DNA of 64,000 bases from Treponema bryantii (GTDB lineage: Bacteria > Spirochaetota > Spirochaetia > Treponematales > Treponemataceae). The position numbers and the translations under genes are program-made. How positions within the stretch are numbered: position 1 is the first letter of the stretch; each line of letters opens with the position of its first letter. The DNA is taken from contig NZ_FOFU01000013.1 in assembly GCF_900111035.1 (NCBI RefSeq), positions 1 through 64,000 of the forward strand, given 5' to 3'. Below are positions 32,870 to 41,426 of the stretch, piece after piece. Below the pieces are notes generated by a model. The model was given only the letters and a program-made list of their open reading frames with translations. It searched no databases and was not told the origin of the DNA.

Positions 32870-33907
32870 ATGAAAACAATCACTCTTGGAACAACAGGTA
32901 TTACAACTCCTCAGAATGCATTTGGAGCGCTTCCTGTACAGCGCGTTAATATGGAAACTGCCGTTGAGATTTTGCACAGAGCTTATGACGGTGGCATGAC
33001 TTTTTTTGATACAGCTCGCGCTTATTCTGACAGTGAAGAAAAAATGGGACAAGCTTTCGGCCGTGACAACGGAAAGTACGACCGCGAAAAAATTTTCATC
33101 GCAACAAAGTCTGCTGCAGAAACTCCGGAAAAACTTAAGGCAGACCTTGAGACATCACTCCATAACCTAAAAACAGATTATATTGATATTTACCAGCTGC
33201 ATTGCGTAAAACAATGTTACCGCCCAGGCGACGGAACAGGTCTTTATGAAGTTCTTCAGGAAGCAAAGGCTCAGGGCAAAATCCGCCACATTGGGATTAC
33301 AGCCCACAAAATCGGTATTGCCGAAGAAATTGCAGAAAGCGGACTTTATGAGACACTTCAGTTCCCATTCTCTTATCTTGCAACAGATCGAGACATCGCT
33401 CTCGTAGAAAAATGTAAAAAGAACAACATAGGCTTTATTGCCATGAAAGGTCTTTCCGGTGGACTCCTCACTAACGCAAAAGCCTGCATGGCATTCATGC
33501 TTCAATATGATGTTCTTCCAATCTGGGGAATCCAGAGAATGAGTGAACTCGAACAGTGGCTGGATTTTTTCCGTGAACCACCGGCCCTTACTCCAGACCT
33601 CGAAGCCCTAATCAAAAAAGACCGCGATGAACTGCTCGGTGACTTCTGCCGTGGCTGCGGCTACTGCTCGCCATGCTCAGTCGGCATCACAATCAATCAG
33701 TGTGCCCGCATGAGTCAGATGATTCGCCGTGCCCCTTCAGAAGCATGGCTCACTCCACACTGGCAGGAAGAAATGATGAAGATTGAAAAATGCGTTGACT
33801 GCGGTGCGTGCCTCAAGCGCTGTCCTTATGAACTCAATATTCCGACTCTTTTGCGAAAGAACCTTGTAGATTACAAGGATATCCTCAGCGGAAAAACTAA
33901 GGTATAA
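32870..33907 (+). CDS. Aldo/keto reductase with C-terminal 4Fe-4S domain
   Basis: A 345-residue protein. The N-terminal AKR barrel (about 1-270) contains FFDTARAYSDSE, with the catalytic Asp and Tyr, and YIDIYQLH. The C-terminus adds two Cys clusters, CRGCGYCSPC and CVDCGACLKRCP, typical of ferredoxin-like 4Fe-4S binding in the anaerobic AKR subfamily. It is probably cytoplasmic and redox-linked. Start at 32870; see the promoter entry. It converges with the ABC membrane genes with a 21-base gap. Confidence 0.9.
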   Translation: MKTITLGTTGITTPQNAFGALPVQRVNMETAVEILHRAYDGGMTFFDTARAYSDSEEKMGQAFGRDNGKYDREKIFIATKSAAETPEKLKADLETSLHNLKTDYIDIYQLHCVKQCYRPGDGTGLYEVLQEAKAQGKIRHIGITAHKIGIAEEIAESGLYETLQFPFSYLATDRDIALVEKCKKNNIGFIAMKGLSGGLLTNAKACMAFMLQYDVLPIWGIQRMSELEQWLDFFREPPALTPDLEALIKKDRDELLGDFCRGCGYCSPCSVGITINQCARMSQMIRRAPSEAWLTPHWQEEMMKIEKCVDCGACLKRCPYELNIPTLLRKNLVDYKDILSGKTKV

Positions 33908-33928
33908 ACTCAAAATCATCACTCATTC

Positions 33929-34594
33929 TTACCGCCTCTTATACTCCCGTTCAAGCAGCAACCGATTCAACACACAGGAAATCACAACAAGAATCAGTCC
34001 AGCAATAACGGCAATAATAAGTCCCAAAGAACTAAGATGTGGAAGCATATTTGTCAACGACATGAAAACAAAACTTCCAACAAAAGACGGCAAAAGCAAA
34101 ATCAGATAACATATTACCTTTACCCCCGTCTCGTCAAATCTTCTGCTTGCAGCAACTGAAAAGTACAACGGATCTTCTTTACTTATAGGCCTAATCATTT
34201 TTGGAGTAATGACAGAAACCAGAAGATGAAAAAGGCCATATACAATTATGATGACATAACAAACCGAAGAATCAAAACCTCGTTTAAAACTCCAGAAAAC
34301 AAGACCAAGTACAAAAACAAAAAGTGTTGTATTTATAATTTCAATTAAAGCGGAAAGATATTTTGTATAAATCTTTTTTGTACTCTTTGTTGTCTTTATA
34401 AATCTTGTTGAACCTCTATTAAAGAATAATCTGAGAATAAAGATAAAACATAAAGATGCCCACAGACATGAAAGAATTACATAATGAAAAGCAAGTTCAC
34501 CTCGTGCAAGTCTTTTTATCGGAATAACCGAATACAGGAAACCAGACAGTAAAGAAAGTGTTGCCATGAAAATATTAATTGGAAGATAATTCAT
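33929..34594 (-). CDS. Integral membrane protein of an ABC transporter operon
   Basis: A 221-residue protein with about six hydrophobic segments (for example INIFMATLSLLSGFLYSVI and GLIIAVIAGLILVVISCVL). No family motif could be named with certainty. It overlaps the preceding membrane gene by four bases and lies downstream of an ATP-binding protein and a GntR regulator. It is therefore likely to be one of two permease-type subunits of a YtrBCDEF-like or bacitracin-type ABC system. Confidence 0.72.
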   Translation of the reverse strand: MNYLPINIFMATLSLLSGFLYSVIPIKRLARGELAFHYVILSCLWASLCFIFILRLFFNRGSTRFIKTTKSTKKIYTKYLSALIEIINTTLFVFVLGLVFWSFKRGFDSSVCYVIIIVYGLFHLLVSVITPKMIRPISKEDPLYFSVAASRRFDETGVKVICYLILLLPSFVGSFVFMSLTNMLPHLSSLGLIIAVIAGLILVVISCVLNRLLLEREYKRR

Positions 34595-35241
34595 TTTTCG
34601 CCTCCATCAGAATATGCCACTTTCATAATTCCAAGCCAGCGACAGTTTGAAAAAAACATCAAAGGAATAAAAGTCACAAGCCAGATTAGAAAGATATATT
34701 GAGAAAACAGGTTATTCAAAACCATCATAACCAGCGCAAACAATAACCCAAGCCACATTTTCAAAGAGATGGTTTTCTGAGATTTATTTCTGAAGAAAAA
34801 CGGAGTAATTCCAAAGACTACAAGTCCTCCAAAAATATCAGCCAGGAAAAGGAACAAAGCATTTGAAGGAAGAGTTCCCATCTGAAGCCCGATACCATAT
34901 ACAATCAAAACGACTACCACGTACTCAATAATTTTTTCTATAAAATTAATTAAATACCAGGATTTATAAGTTTCGAAACTCTTACTGAAAGTTTTGAGAT
35001 AGCACGCTGTTTTCCCGAGATTAAAAAACTCATTTATATGCTGAATGAACGGCAAAATCTGCGATACACCAAGCATTGTATAAATAATAGAATTACGTTT
35101 TTCCGAAAATCCAATTCCGCCAACACCGAATCTGATAAACAGAATAAAAAACAAATCTAAAAGCAAAAGAATAAAAATATCTTCGCGTAATTTCTTTCCG
35201 GTATAAACATAATAATTATTCAGATTATTTTTGATATTCAT
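34591..35241 (-). CDS. Integral membrane protein of an ABC transporter operon
   Basis: A 216-residue protein with about six membrane segments (IFILLLLDLFFILFI, NALFLFLADIFGGLVVF, WLGLLFALVMMVLNNLF). AAGGAG precedes the ATG at 35241. It lies 53 bases after the ATPase gene and overlaps the next membrane gene by four bases. Together the two would form the membrane part of an ABC complex. The substrate is not predictable from sequence. Confidence 0.72.
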   Translation of the reverse strand: MNIKNNLNNYYVYTGKKLREDIFILLLLDLFFILFIRFGVGGIGFSEKRNSIIYTMLGVSQILPFIQHINEFFNLGKTACYLKTFSKSFETYKSWYLINFIEKIIEYVVVVLIVYGIGLQMGTLPSNALFLFLADIFGGLVVFGITPFFFRNKSQKTISLKMWLGLLFALVMMVLNNLFSQYIFLIWLVTFIPLMFFSNCRWLGIMKVAYSDGGEK

Positions 35242-35294
35242 TTTCGTCTCCTTGTTTTAATGCACCCCGACACCAGGCCTCGACCAGCAGCCAG

Positions 35295-36197
35295 CTATTC
35301 CCCGCTTCGCAAAATCAGAACCGAAAGCTGCTGTAACGTTGGAACTTCAACTGCAAGGCCTTCATCAAACTTGTCAGCATTTTCTATAGAACAAAGCCCT
35401 TCCACTTTATTATCATCAAAATAATAAAAATCAAAAGCTTCTGTTCCCTTCGATGCCCCCAGAGCATCTTTTGGTCCATGCACATAGCGGTACTGTTCTC
35501 GTAAATCTTCCACAAAGCCAGTTGCAATCACACGCCCCCGGGCAAGGAAAACAACATAATCAACAATGCTTTCCATGTCGGCAATATTGTGAGTTGAAAA
35601 GATAATGCTTGTTTCTCCATTTCCTTGATTTATATACTGACGGAATTTTGAATTGAGCACATCGCGGATTACAGGATCCAGCGCAGAATCAGGCTCATCT
35701 AAAATCAAAAGTTTTGTATCGCGGGCAAGAATTGAAGCAATGGCAAGACGCGCGCGATTTCCATCTGACCAGGCACTTATTTTTTTCGGATGTTTTGAAT
35801 CCTTTTCTTCAATGCCGAATTCCTGCAAAAGCGAATCAAACTTCTCCATATCAAAATTGTCAAAAGCAAGCGGAAGAGATTTTCTGATATTTTTAAGACT
35901 CCAGGTCATAGGAAAAAATCTGTTGGCAGCACACCAGCCAATTTCATTACGAGGCTCGCCATCGTTCTGGTCGAGGTCTGTATATTTCTCAAGCCAGGTG
36001 ATTTTTCCGCGGCCACTTGTAATTCCACCTAGAGCATCAAGCAGAGTTGTTTTACCGGCGCCGTTTTCTCCAATGAGCGCTGTTGTAAAGCCCACAGGAA
36101 TCTCAAACTCTAATGGACCAAGATGAAAACCATCAAAATGTTTTTCATAACCATTGAGTTTTATTGCGGCCGGTATTGTCATTCCGTTTCTTTTCAT
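35295..36197 (-). CDS. ABC transporter ATP-binding protein
   Basis: A 300-residue ATPase with Walker A GENGAGKTT (near 42), Walker B LLILDEPDSALDP and a switch His in STHNIADM. The signature motif is divergent (AWSDGNRARL in place of LSGGQ), a feature of YtrB-like exporter ATPases. ATG at 36197 is chosen because AGGAGG lies eight bases upstream; an ATG at 36203 is too close to it. It is the first transporter gene after the GntR regulator (19-base gap). Confidence 0.88.
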   Translation of the reverse strand: MKRNGMTIPAAIKLNGYEKHFDGFHLGPLEFEIPVGFTTALIGENGAGKTTLLDALGGITSGRGKITWLEKYTDLDQNDGEPRNEIGWCAANRFFPMTWSLKNIRKSLPLAFDNFDMEKFDSLLQEFGIEEKDSKHPKKISAWSDGNRARLAIASILARDTKLLILDEPDSALDPVIRDVLNSKFRQYINQGNGETSIIFSTHNIADMESIVDYVVFLARGRVIATGFVEDLREQYRYVHGPKDALGASKGTEAFDFYYFDDNKVEGLCSIENADKFDEGLAVEVPTLQQLSVLILRSGE

Positions 36198-36216
36198 TTC
36201 CATCTCCTCCTGTTTT

Positions 36217-36585
36217 TTAATTAGCCTGCAAAAGAGCCTCGAGCATCTGCTTAAGTTCTTCACCGGTAACACCTGCAACCTTTGCTGAATTAATTGCGTT
36301 CTGTAATTCAGTTTCAATCAATCTTAAATGCTGTTCACGGACAAGTTCCAGATTCTGTGGATTCACAAAATACCCTTTCCCCTGCACAGCCGTGACAAGC
36401 CCTTCCTCTGCCAGAATCTCATAAGCCTTCATCGTTGTAATGACGCTGATTTTCAAATCCTGAGCAAGCTCACGTATTGAAGGTAAATATGATTCAGGCT
36501 TTAATTTTCCTGAAAGAATCTGATCCCGATATTGATTTGCAATCTGCTTATAAATCGGTTCACTTGAATTCTGTAATATCTTCAC
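36217..36585 (-). CDS. GntR family transcriptional regulator (YtrA type)
   Basis: A 122-residue regulator: an N-terminal winged helix (PIYKQIANQYRDQILSGKLKP, LPSIRELAQDLKIS, TTMKAYEILAEEGL) and a short helical C-terminal dimerisation tail, as in the YtrA subfamily that controls ABC-exporter operons. The GTG at 36585 is the best start, with AGGAGG four bases upstream and the helix-turn-helix beginning soon after. It probably represses its own operon through the palindrome at 36603-36619. Confidence 0.87.
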   Translation of the reverse strand: MKILQNSSEPIYKQIANQYRDQILSGKLKPESYLPSIRELAQDLKISVITTMKAYEILAEEGLVTAVQGKGYFVNPQNLELVREQHLRLIETELQNAINSAKVAGVTGEELKQMLEALLQAN

Positions 36586-36602
36586 ACAACCTCCTGTATA
36601 TA

Positions 36603-36635
36603 ACTGTTTATATAACAGTATAACAGTTAAGTCAA
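36603..36635 (-). promoter_or_regulatory. Promoter and GntR operator of the ABC operon
   Basis: On the minus strand TTGACT (36630-36635) and TATAAA (36607-36612) are 17 bases apart. A perfect 17-bp palindrome, ACTGTT-n5-AACAGT (36603-36619), covers the -10 element. Further AACAGTT half-sites lie at about 36622-36628 and 36641-36647. This is the layout expected of an autorepressed YtrA-type operon. Confidence 0.75.
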
Positions 36636-36645
36636 GCAAAAACAG

Positions 36646-36674
36646 TTGAAAATCACGAATTTTTCATTTATAAT
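36646..36674 (+). promoter_or_regulatory. Promoter of the topoisomerase gene
   Basis: TTGAAA (36646-36651) and a perfect TATAAT (36669-36674) are spaced by 17 bases. The leader of about 50 nt holds a hairpin (GGGACAA 36687-36693 with TTGTCCC 36712-36718) that ends just before the GGGG ribosome site, so it could modulate translation. Confidence 0.7.
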
Positions 36675-36731
36675 TTTAAGTGGGTTGGGACAATTTTTTT
36701 TCGATAACTTTTTGTCCCTTGGGGAAAACTA

Positions 36732-38651
36732 ATGGCTTATGTAAAAAATCTGTTCGATCAGAACTTCATTCAGTATGCGAGTTACGTTATCCGCGACCGC
36801 GCTATTCCAGAAATCACTGATGGACTTAAACCTGTTCAAAGACGAATCATTCACACACTAATAAAAACTGATGACGGACGTTTCACTAAGGTTGCGAACG
36901 TGTGCGGTAAGGTTATGGCTTATCACCCGCACGGAGACGCTTCTATTTATACTGCGCTTGTTAATCTTGCCAACAAGGAAATCTTTATCGACAAGCAGGG
37001 AAACTTTGGTAACATGTACACCGGTGATGGAGCTTCTGCTCCCCGATACATTGAGTGCCGCCTCCGTCCAATTACAAAAGAAATCTTAAATACAAATCCA
37101 CGTATTACACAATATGTTGAAACCTACGATAGCCGCGATGTTGAACCGACCTCGTTCCAGGCAAAACTTCCGCTCGTTCTGATTATGGGTGCCGAAGGTA
37201 TTGCCGTAGGTATGAGCACCAATATTCTGAGTCATAATATTCATGAAGTAATTGATGCTGAACGAAAATGCCTTCGCGGAGAAAAATTCCAGCTCTTCCC
37301 TGACTTCCCTACCGGAGGTCTTATTGATGTCAGTGACTATCAGGATGGACTCGGAAAAATCATCACCCGTGCAAAAATGGATACAAGTGATGATAAAAAA
37401 ATTGTAATTACTGAATTGCCTTATGGTTCTACAACAGAACGACTTTGTAACTCAATTGAAAAAGCTGTTAAGAATGGAAAAATCAAAGCTACATCAATTC
37501 AGGACTATACTTCAGATAAAGTAAATATCGAAATCCGTCTTCAGCGCGGAGTTTACACTAAAGATGTCGTAGATTCACTTTATGCTTTCACAGACTGTGA
37601 ACAGACAATCTACTGTAACCTCCTCGTAATCAAAGACAACATGCCTGTGCAGATGACCTGTACTCAGGTAATCGAACATCACGCAAAACAGCTTGTGGGA
37701 ATTCTTAAACGGGAACTTGAACTCGAGAAAGAAGACCTCATGGAAAAACTCCATCTGCGTACACTTGAAAGAATCTTTGTTGAAGAGCGTATCTATAAAA
37801 AGATTGAGCAGCAGAAAACAGAAGAAGGCGTAATCAAAGCTGTAAAAGACGGCTTCAAGCCATTTGCAAAAGAGCTGATTCGTCCGATAACAGATGAAGA
37901 TGTTGACCACCTTTTGAAAATCCCGATCCGCCGCATCTCGCTTTATGATATGAGCAAGAACAAGGCCGAAGTTGAAGCAATCAATGCACGCATTAAGGAA
38001 ATCAACCGCCTGCTCAAACACCTCGTAGACTATGCAATCAGCTGGCTCGACGGAATCGAAAAGAAGCTTGAAAGTCTTGGGGAAGAAAACCTTAAGCGCC
38101 ATACAACTATTACAAACATCAATGCCGTAGACGTTAAGGCCGTAACAAAGCGCGATCTTTCCCTCAAATACGATGAAAAAAACGGAAATCTCGGAACAGA
38201 AGTTTCCGGCGGTACAGAACTTTTCAAAGTTACTCCATACGACAAGATTCTTTACGTTCGAAAGAGCGGAATTTACTCTGTTTCAGAAACACCGAAAAAA
38301 CTTTTTGTCGGACCGGAAATGCGTTACTGTGGATTTGCCGATAAAGAAAGCCTCTCAAAGGTTCTCTTTACAATTCTTTACCGCGATCCTGCAACTCAGT
38401 TCGTTCACATCAAGCGCTGTAAGATTCAGGCCTTTATCATGAACCGCGACTACTTCTTTGCTCCTGAAGGCTGCGAAGTTCTCCACGTTGATACCCGCAA
38501 GAGCTTTACCTTCCAGCTCAATTACGTAAAAAAGCCTCGACTCAAGGTGCTCACCGAAAAGTTCAAGGCTGATAAGTTTGAGGAAAAGTCTCTCAAAGCA
38601 AAAGGTATCCGCGTTGCCAATAAGGAAGTTCAGGATATTGTTGTGGAGTAG
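36732..38651 (+). CDS. parC: Type IIA DNA topoisomerase subunit A (ParC-like)
   Basis: A 639-residue breakage-reunion subunit. The N-terminal core has RDRAIPEITDGLKPVQRRI, the winged-helix YHPHGD and the active-site Tyr in SAPRYIECRL (near 107), followed by AEGIAVGMST. A coiled-coil stretch lies at about 340-460. The C-terminal region (about 500-639) is short and does not show the GyrA-box repeats, so length and content favour topoisomerase IV subunit A over gyrase. No parE lies in the window. Ribosome site TTGGGGAAA. Confidence 0.88.
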   Translation: MAYVKNLFDQNFIQYASYVIRDRAIPEITDGLKPVQRRIIHTLIKTDDGRFTKVANVCGKVMAYHPHGDASIYTALVNLANKEIFIDKQGNFGNMYTGDGASAPRYIECRLRPITKEILNTNPRITQYVETYDSRDVEPTSFQAKLPLVLIMGAEGIAVGMSTNILSHNIHEVIDAERKCLRGEKFQLFPDFPTGGLIDVSDYQDGLGKIITRAKMDTSDDKKIVITELPYGSTTERLCNSIEKAVKNGKIKATSIQDYTSDKVNIEIRLQRGVYTKDVVDSLYAFTDCEQTIYCNLLVIKDNMPVQMTCTQVIEHHAKQLVGILKRELELEKEDLMEKLHLRTLERIFVEERIYKKIEQQKTEEGVIKAVKDGFKPFAKELIRPITDEDVDHLLKIPIRRISLYDMSKNKAEVEAINARIKEINRLLKHLVDYAISWLDGIEKKLESLGEENLKRHTTITNINAVDVKAVTKRDLSLKYDEKNGNLGTEVSGGTELFKVTPYDKILYVRKSGIYSVSETPKKLFVGPEMRYCGFADKESLSKVLFTILYRDPATQFVHIKRCKIQAFIMNRDYFFAPEGCEVLHVDTRKSFTFQLNYVKKPRLKVLTEKFKADKFEEKSLKAKGIRVANKEVQDIVVE

Positions 38652-38656
38652 GAGAA

Positions 38657-38818
38657 AGGTTATAGGTGTCAGGTTTTAGGTTCTAGGGGATTAGGGGGAA
38701 GTCTCCCCCTCGCTCCAACCGCCTGCGGCGTTTTCCGCTACCCCTTCTCCTAGGGGCTTATGCAGCCCCTAAAACCCTGCACAAAAAAAAAACTAGCACC
38801 TAAAACCTAGCACCTAAA
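38657..38818 (+). repeat. Interspersed intergenic repeat, copy 2 (with inverted flanks)
   Basis: The core (38694-38750; CTCCCCCTCGCTCC, CGCCTGCGGCG, TTCCGCTACCCCTTCTCC) matches copies 1 and 3. It is flanked by AGGTGTCAGGTTTTAGGTTCTAG on the left and by the reverse-complement-like CTAGCACCTAAAACCTAGCACCT on the right, so the whole block can fold back. It fills the gap between the topoisomerase and yigZ genes. Confidence 0.8.
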
Positions 38819-38823
38819 AAAAT

Positions 38824-39423
38824 ATGGAAGTTCTAAAAGAATACATCAACTACGAAGAAACAATAAAAGGCTCGCGCTTCCTCTCCGAGCTCTTTCCCTG
38901 TACCACACAGGCAGAAGCCCGCGAACTCGTAAAATCTCAGAAAGCAAAATATGCCGATGCAACTCACGTAGTACACGCCTTTGTTATCGGCCCTGGTGCC
39001 GAAGTTATGGGAATGAGCGATGACGGAGAACCATCCGGTACAGCCGGCCGTCCTTCCCTCGATGTTCTCCGTGGCCGCAATTGCACAAACACAGTTCTCA
39101 CAATTACCCGCTGGTTTGGCGGCACACTACTTGGAACTGGTGGCCTTGTAAAAGCATACGGCAACGGTGCAAAAGGAGTTCTAGCCGCCGCAGATGAAGC
39201 CGGCCTTTTTGAAGAACTCGTAGCAAAAAAAGCTTTCACCTTCTCTACCGACTACGCACTCTATAAACTTATAAAAATCACACTTGAACAATTCCATATC
39301 TATAATCTCACAGAAGACTTTGGAACCGAAATTACACTCACAGGTGAAATCCGCGAGGATGAACACGAGCTTTTCATCAGTAAATTACTTGATATTTCCA
39401 ACGGAAAGATTATTGTAAAATAA
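38824..39423 (+). CDS. YigZ/IMPACT family protein
   Basis: A 199-residue protein with the UPF0029 signature: THVVHAFVIG, SDDGEPSGTAGRP and RWFGGTLLGTGGLVKAYG. The C-terminal DUF1949-type domain (about 135-195) follows. Relatives are linked to translation control (IMPACT) and to peptidase-like folds; the bacterial role is unclear. The start at 38824 immediately follows the interspersed repeat, without a clear ribosome site. Confidence 0.9.
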   Translation: MEVLKEYINYEETIKGSRFLSELFPCTTQAEARELVKSQKAKYADATHVVHAFVIGPGAEVMGMSDDGEPSGTAGRPSLDVLRGRNCTNTVLTITRWFGGTLLGTGGLVKAYGNGAKGVLAAADEAGLFEELVAKKAFTFSTDYALYKLIKITLEQFHIYNLTEDFGTEITLTGEIREDEHELFISKLLDISNGKIIVK

Positions 39424-39428
39424 TTTAC

Positions 39429-40724
39429 ATGAAAAGAATCACACTTATAACACTGACATTCTTTGTCGCAATTACACTCATATCCTGCAAGGGAAAATCT
39501 GAAAAGGCTGTTGCACAGAATACACAACAGGAAACAACCGGAATGGCTGCTGCATTTATGAAGTCTGCTGAAAAATCACAGGCAGAAGAAAAAGCCGCAG
39601 AAGCAGAAATGCCGGAACAGAAAGAACCTTTATACGAAGCAGCTGCCAGACACGGCTTTAAGATGGGCGCTGTAATTTCTTATCAGACTGTTCAAAAATC
39701 TGCATATACAGATATGATTAAAGCTGACTTCAACAGTATAACTGCTTCGAACGAGTTTAAGGCTTATTCACTTTTGAATCAGCAGCTGAGCATGAAATCA
39801 GAAAACGGAATGCCTGTCATGAACTATTCACAGGCAGATAAAATTGCCCAGTTTGCACAGGAAAACGGAATAGGAATCCGCGGACATGTTCTTGTATGGG
39901 ATGCATATATGCCAGTCTGGTTCTTTAAGGAAGGCTATTCAAAAGATGGTGCTTTTGTTGATTCAGACACAATGAAAAAACGTCTTGAATATTATATCGA
40001 TGAAGTTGTTTCGCATTTTGAAATAAACTTCCCTGGTGTTGTTTACTGCTGGGATGTTGTAAATGAAGCAGTTGCAGACGGCTTAAACGAATGCAAGGCA
40101 GATGATGAGCGAAGAGTCCGCACTTTAAGAGGTGGAACTCCAAATTATTTCTATGATGTAATAGGACCAGATTATGTTGAGCTCGCATTTAAGTATGCAC
40201 GAAAAGCTGCTAACAAAGTAAATCCAGATATCAAACTCTTCTATAATGATTATAATACATTCCTTTCACCTAAACGTGAAGCAATCGGAAAACTCATTAC
40301 CAGCATCAATAAAAAAGAAAAACTTTGTGATGGTCTTGGCATGCAGGGTTATGTTGGCGGTTATGGACAGCAGGCAGGCTGTATGAATTCAAATGATATT
40401 AATCTTTTCAAGAATGCAATCAACTTCTATGGAAATCTTGGTGTTGAAGTTCATGTAACAGAACTTGCATTGCGCAATTACGAAAAAGATCCAGCAACTG
40501 CAGCACGCCATGAAAACTTCTATGAGAACTTCTTTAAGATGCTTGGCGCCGCTAACAACGAAAACACATATCTTACAAGTGTTTCAATCTGGGGACTCAC
40601 AGATAATCCATCTCTCCCAAAAACAGATTACAGCTATAAGATGAATGGACCTTACTGCGGTATCTTCCATTACAACTTAAAGAAAAAGCCTGAGTTCTTT
40701 AGAATTCTTAAAGCTCTGGAATAG
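39429..40724 (+). CDS. Endo-1,4-beta-xylanase, glycoside hydrolase family 10 (lipoprotein)
   Basis: A 431-residue lipoprotein (lipobox LISC, Cys near 20) with a Glu/Ala/Gln-rich linker (about 25-75) and a GH10 barrel. Catalytic residues are in WDVVNEAV (acid/base Glu) and VHVTELAL (nucleophile Glu); IRGHVLVWD and SVSIWGLTDNPS are also conserved. It cleaves xylan at the cell surface or in the periplasm. It lies six bases after yigZ. TAAAAT ends seven bases before the ATG, so an internal leaderless start is possible. It converges with the HAD gene, with two bases between stops. Confidence 0.93.
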   Translation: MKRITLITLTFFVAITLISCKGKSEKAVAQNTQQETTGMAAAFMKSAEKSQAEEKAAEAEMPEQKEPLYEAAARHGFKMGAVISYQTVQKSAYTDMIKADFNSITASNEFKAYSLLNQQLSMKSENGMPVMNYSQADKIAQFAQENGIGIRGHVLVWDAYMPVWFFKEGYSKDGAFVDSDTMKKRLEYYIDEVVSHFEINFPGVVYCWDVVNEAVADGLNECKADDERRVRTLRGGTPNYFYDVIGPDYVELAFKYARKAANKVNPDIKLFYNDYNTFLSPKREAIGKLITSINKKEKLCDGLGMQGYVGGYGQQAGCMNSNDINLFKNAINFYGNLGVEVHVTELALRNYEKDPATAARHENFYENFFKMLGAANNENTYLTSVSIWGLTDNPSLPKTDYSYKMNGPYCGIFHYNLKKKPEFFRILKALE

Positions 40725-40726
40725 AA

Positions 40727-41362
40727 TTATAAAATTGACTTCAGTCCTTCGAGGGAATCAAAAACTGCAATGCACATTTTTCTGATTTCCTCGGTCGGCT
40801 GAATTTTATCTACAACCATAATCGTTTTTAAGCCGGCTGCATAAGCGCTCTTTATTCCGTTCAAACTGTCTTCAACTGCATAACATTCTTCCGGTTTAAG
40901 TCCAACAGATTTACAAGCCATCAGATAAATTTCCGGATTAGGTTTACTGTGTACAACCATGTCTCCTGTTGTCCTTGTTTTAAAAAAATCAATTACACCT
41001 GCTGTACGTAACTGACGTTCAACAGTTTCCCCACGTGTAGAAGAAGCAAGCGCAAGAGTATATCGAGGCTTCAGATATTCAAGAATCTCTTTCGCATAAT
41101 GCATTAAAGGGATTCCTTCATTTTCTTCTATCTGATGAAAGAGTTCTGAGGTACGAGTAAGAAAGCCTTCTCCATCAAAGTTATTTCCAAAATGTTTTTT
41201 GAAGATTTCAATTGTATCATTTTTATTTGAACCACGGCAGGCATTTATAAGCTCTATATTAACTTCAAGATTTTTCTCTTTTGCAGCTTCCATCCAGGTT
41301 CTGTCAGAAATTGTTTCGGAGTCTAAAATTACTCCATCCATATCAAAAATAATGCCTTTCAT
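40727..41362 (-). CDS. HAD-superfamily phosphatase (beta-phosphoglucomutase-like)
   Basis: A 211-residue HAD hydrolase. Motif I is DMDGVILDSE, motif II LALASST, motif III with Lys in HSKPNPEIY and motif IV AVEDSLNGIKSA. The cap is the small helical type of beta-phosphoglucomutase-like enzymes. A sugar-phosphate substrate is probable given the neighbouring xylan genes, but that is inferred. It is divergent from the esterase gene, with a 64-base gap. Confidence 0.9.
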   Translation of the reverse strand: MKGIIFDMDGVILDSETISDRTWMEAAKEKNLEVNIELINACRGSNKNDTIEIFKKHFGNNFDGEGFLTRTSELFHQIEENEGIPLMHYAKEILEYLKPRYTLALASSTRGETVERQLRTAGVIDFFKTRTTGDMVVHSKPNPEIYLMACKSVGLKPEECYAVEDSLNGIKSAYAAGLKTIMVVDKIQPTEEIRKMCIAVFDSLEGLKSIL

Positions 41363-41411
41363 AATGAAGGAAGTTTACCACAATATTTTAATAGAAGAAA
41401 GAAGGTTGTTT

Positions 41412-41420
41412 TGTTATAAT
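41412..41420 (+). promoter_or_regulatory. Extended -10 promoter giving a leaderless mRNA (esterase)
   Basis: TGTTATAAT matches TGnTATAAT. It ends six bases before the ATG at 41427 and no Shine-Dalgarno is present. Confidence 0.65.
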
Positions 41421-41426
41421 AATTTT

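Noticed and set aside
41199-41426. N-terminal extension of the esterase reading frame
   Set aside because: It runs antisense through the HAD gene, and the signal peptide and promoter place the start at 41427.
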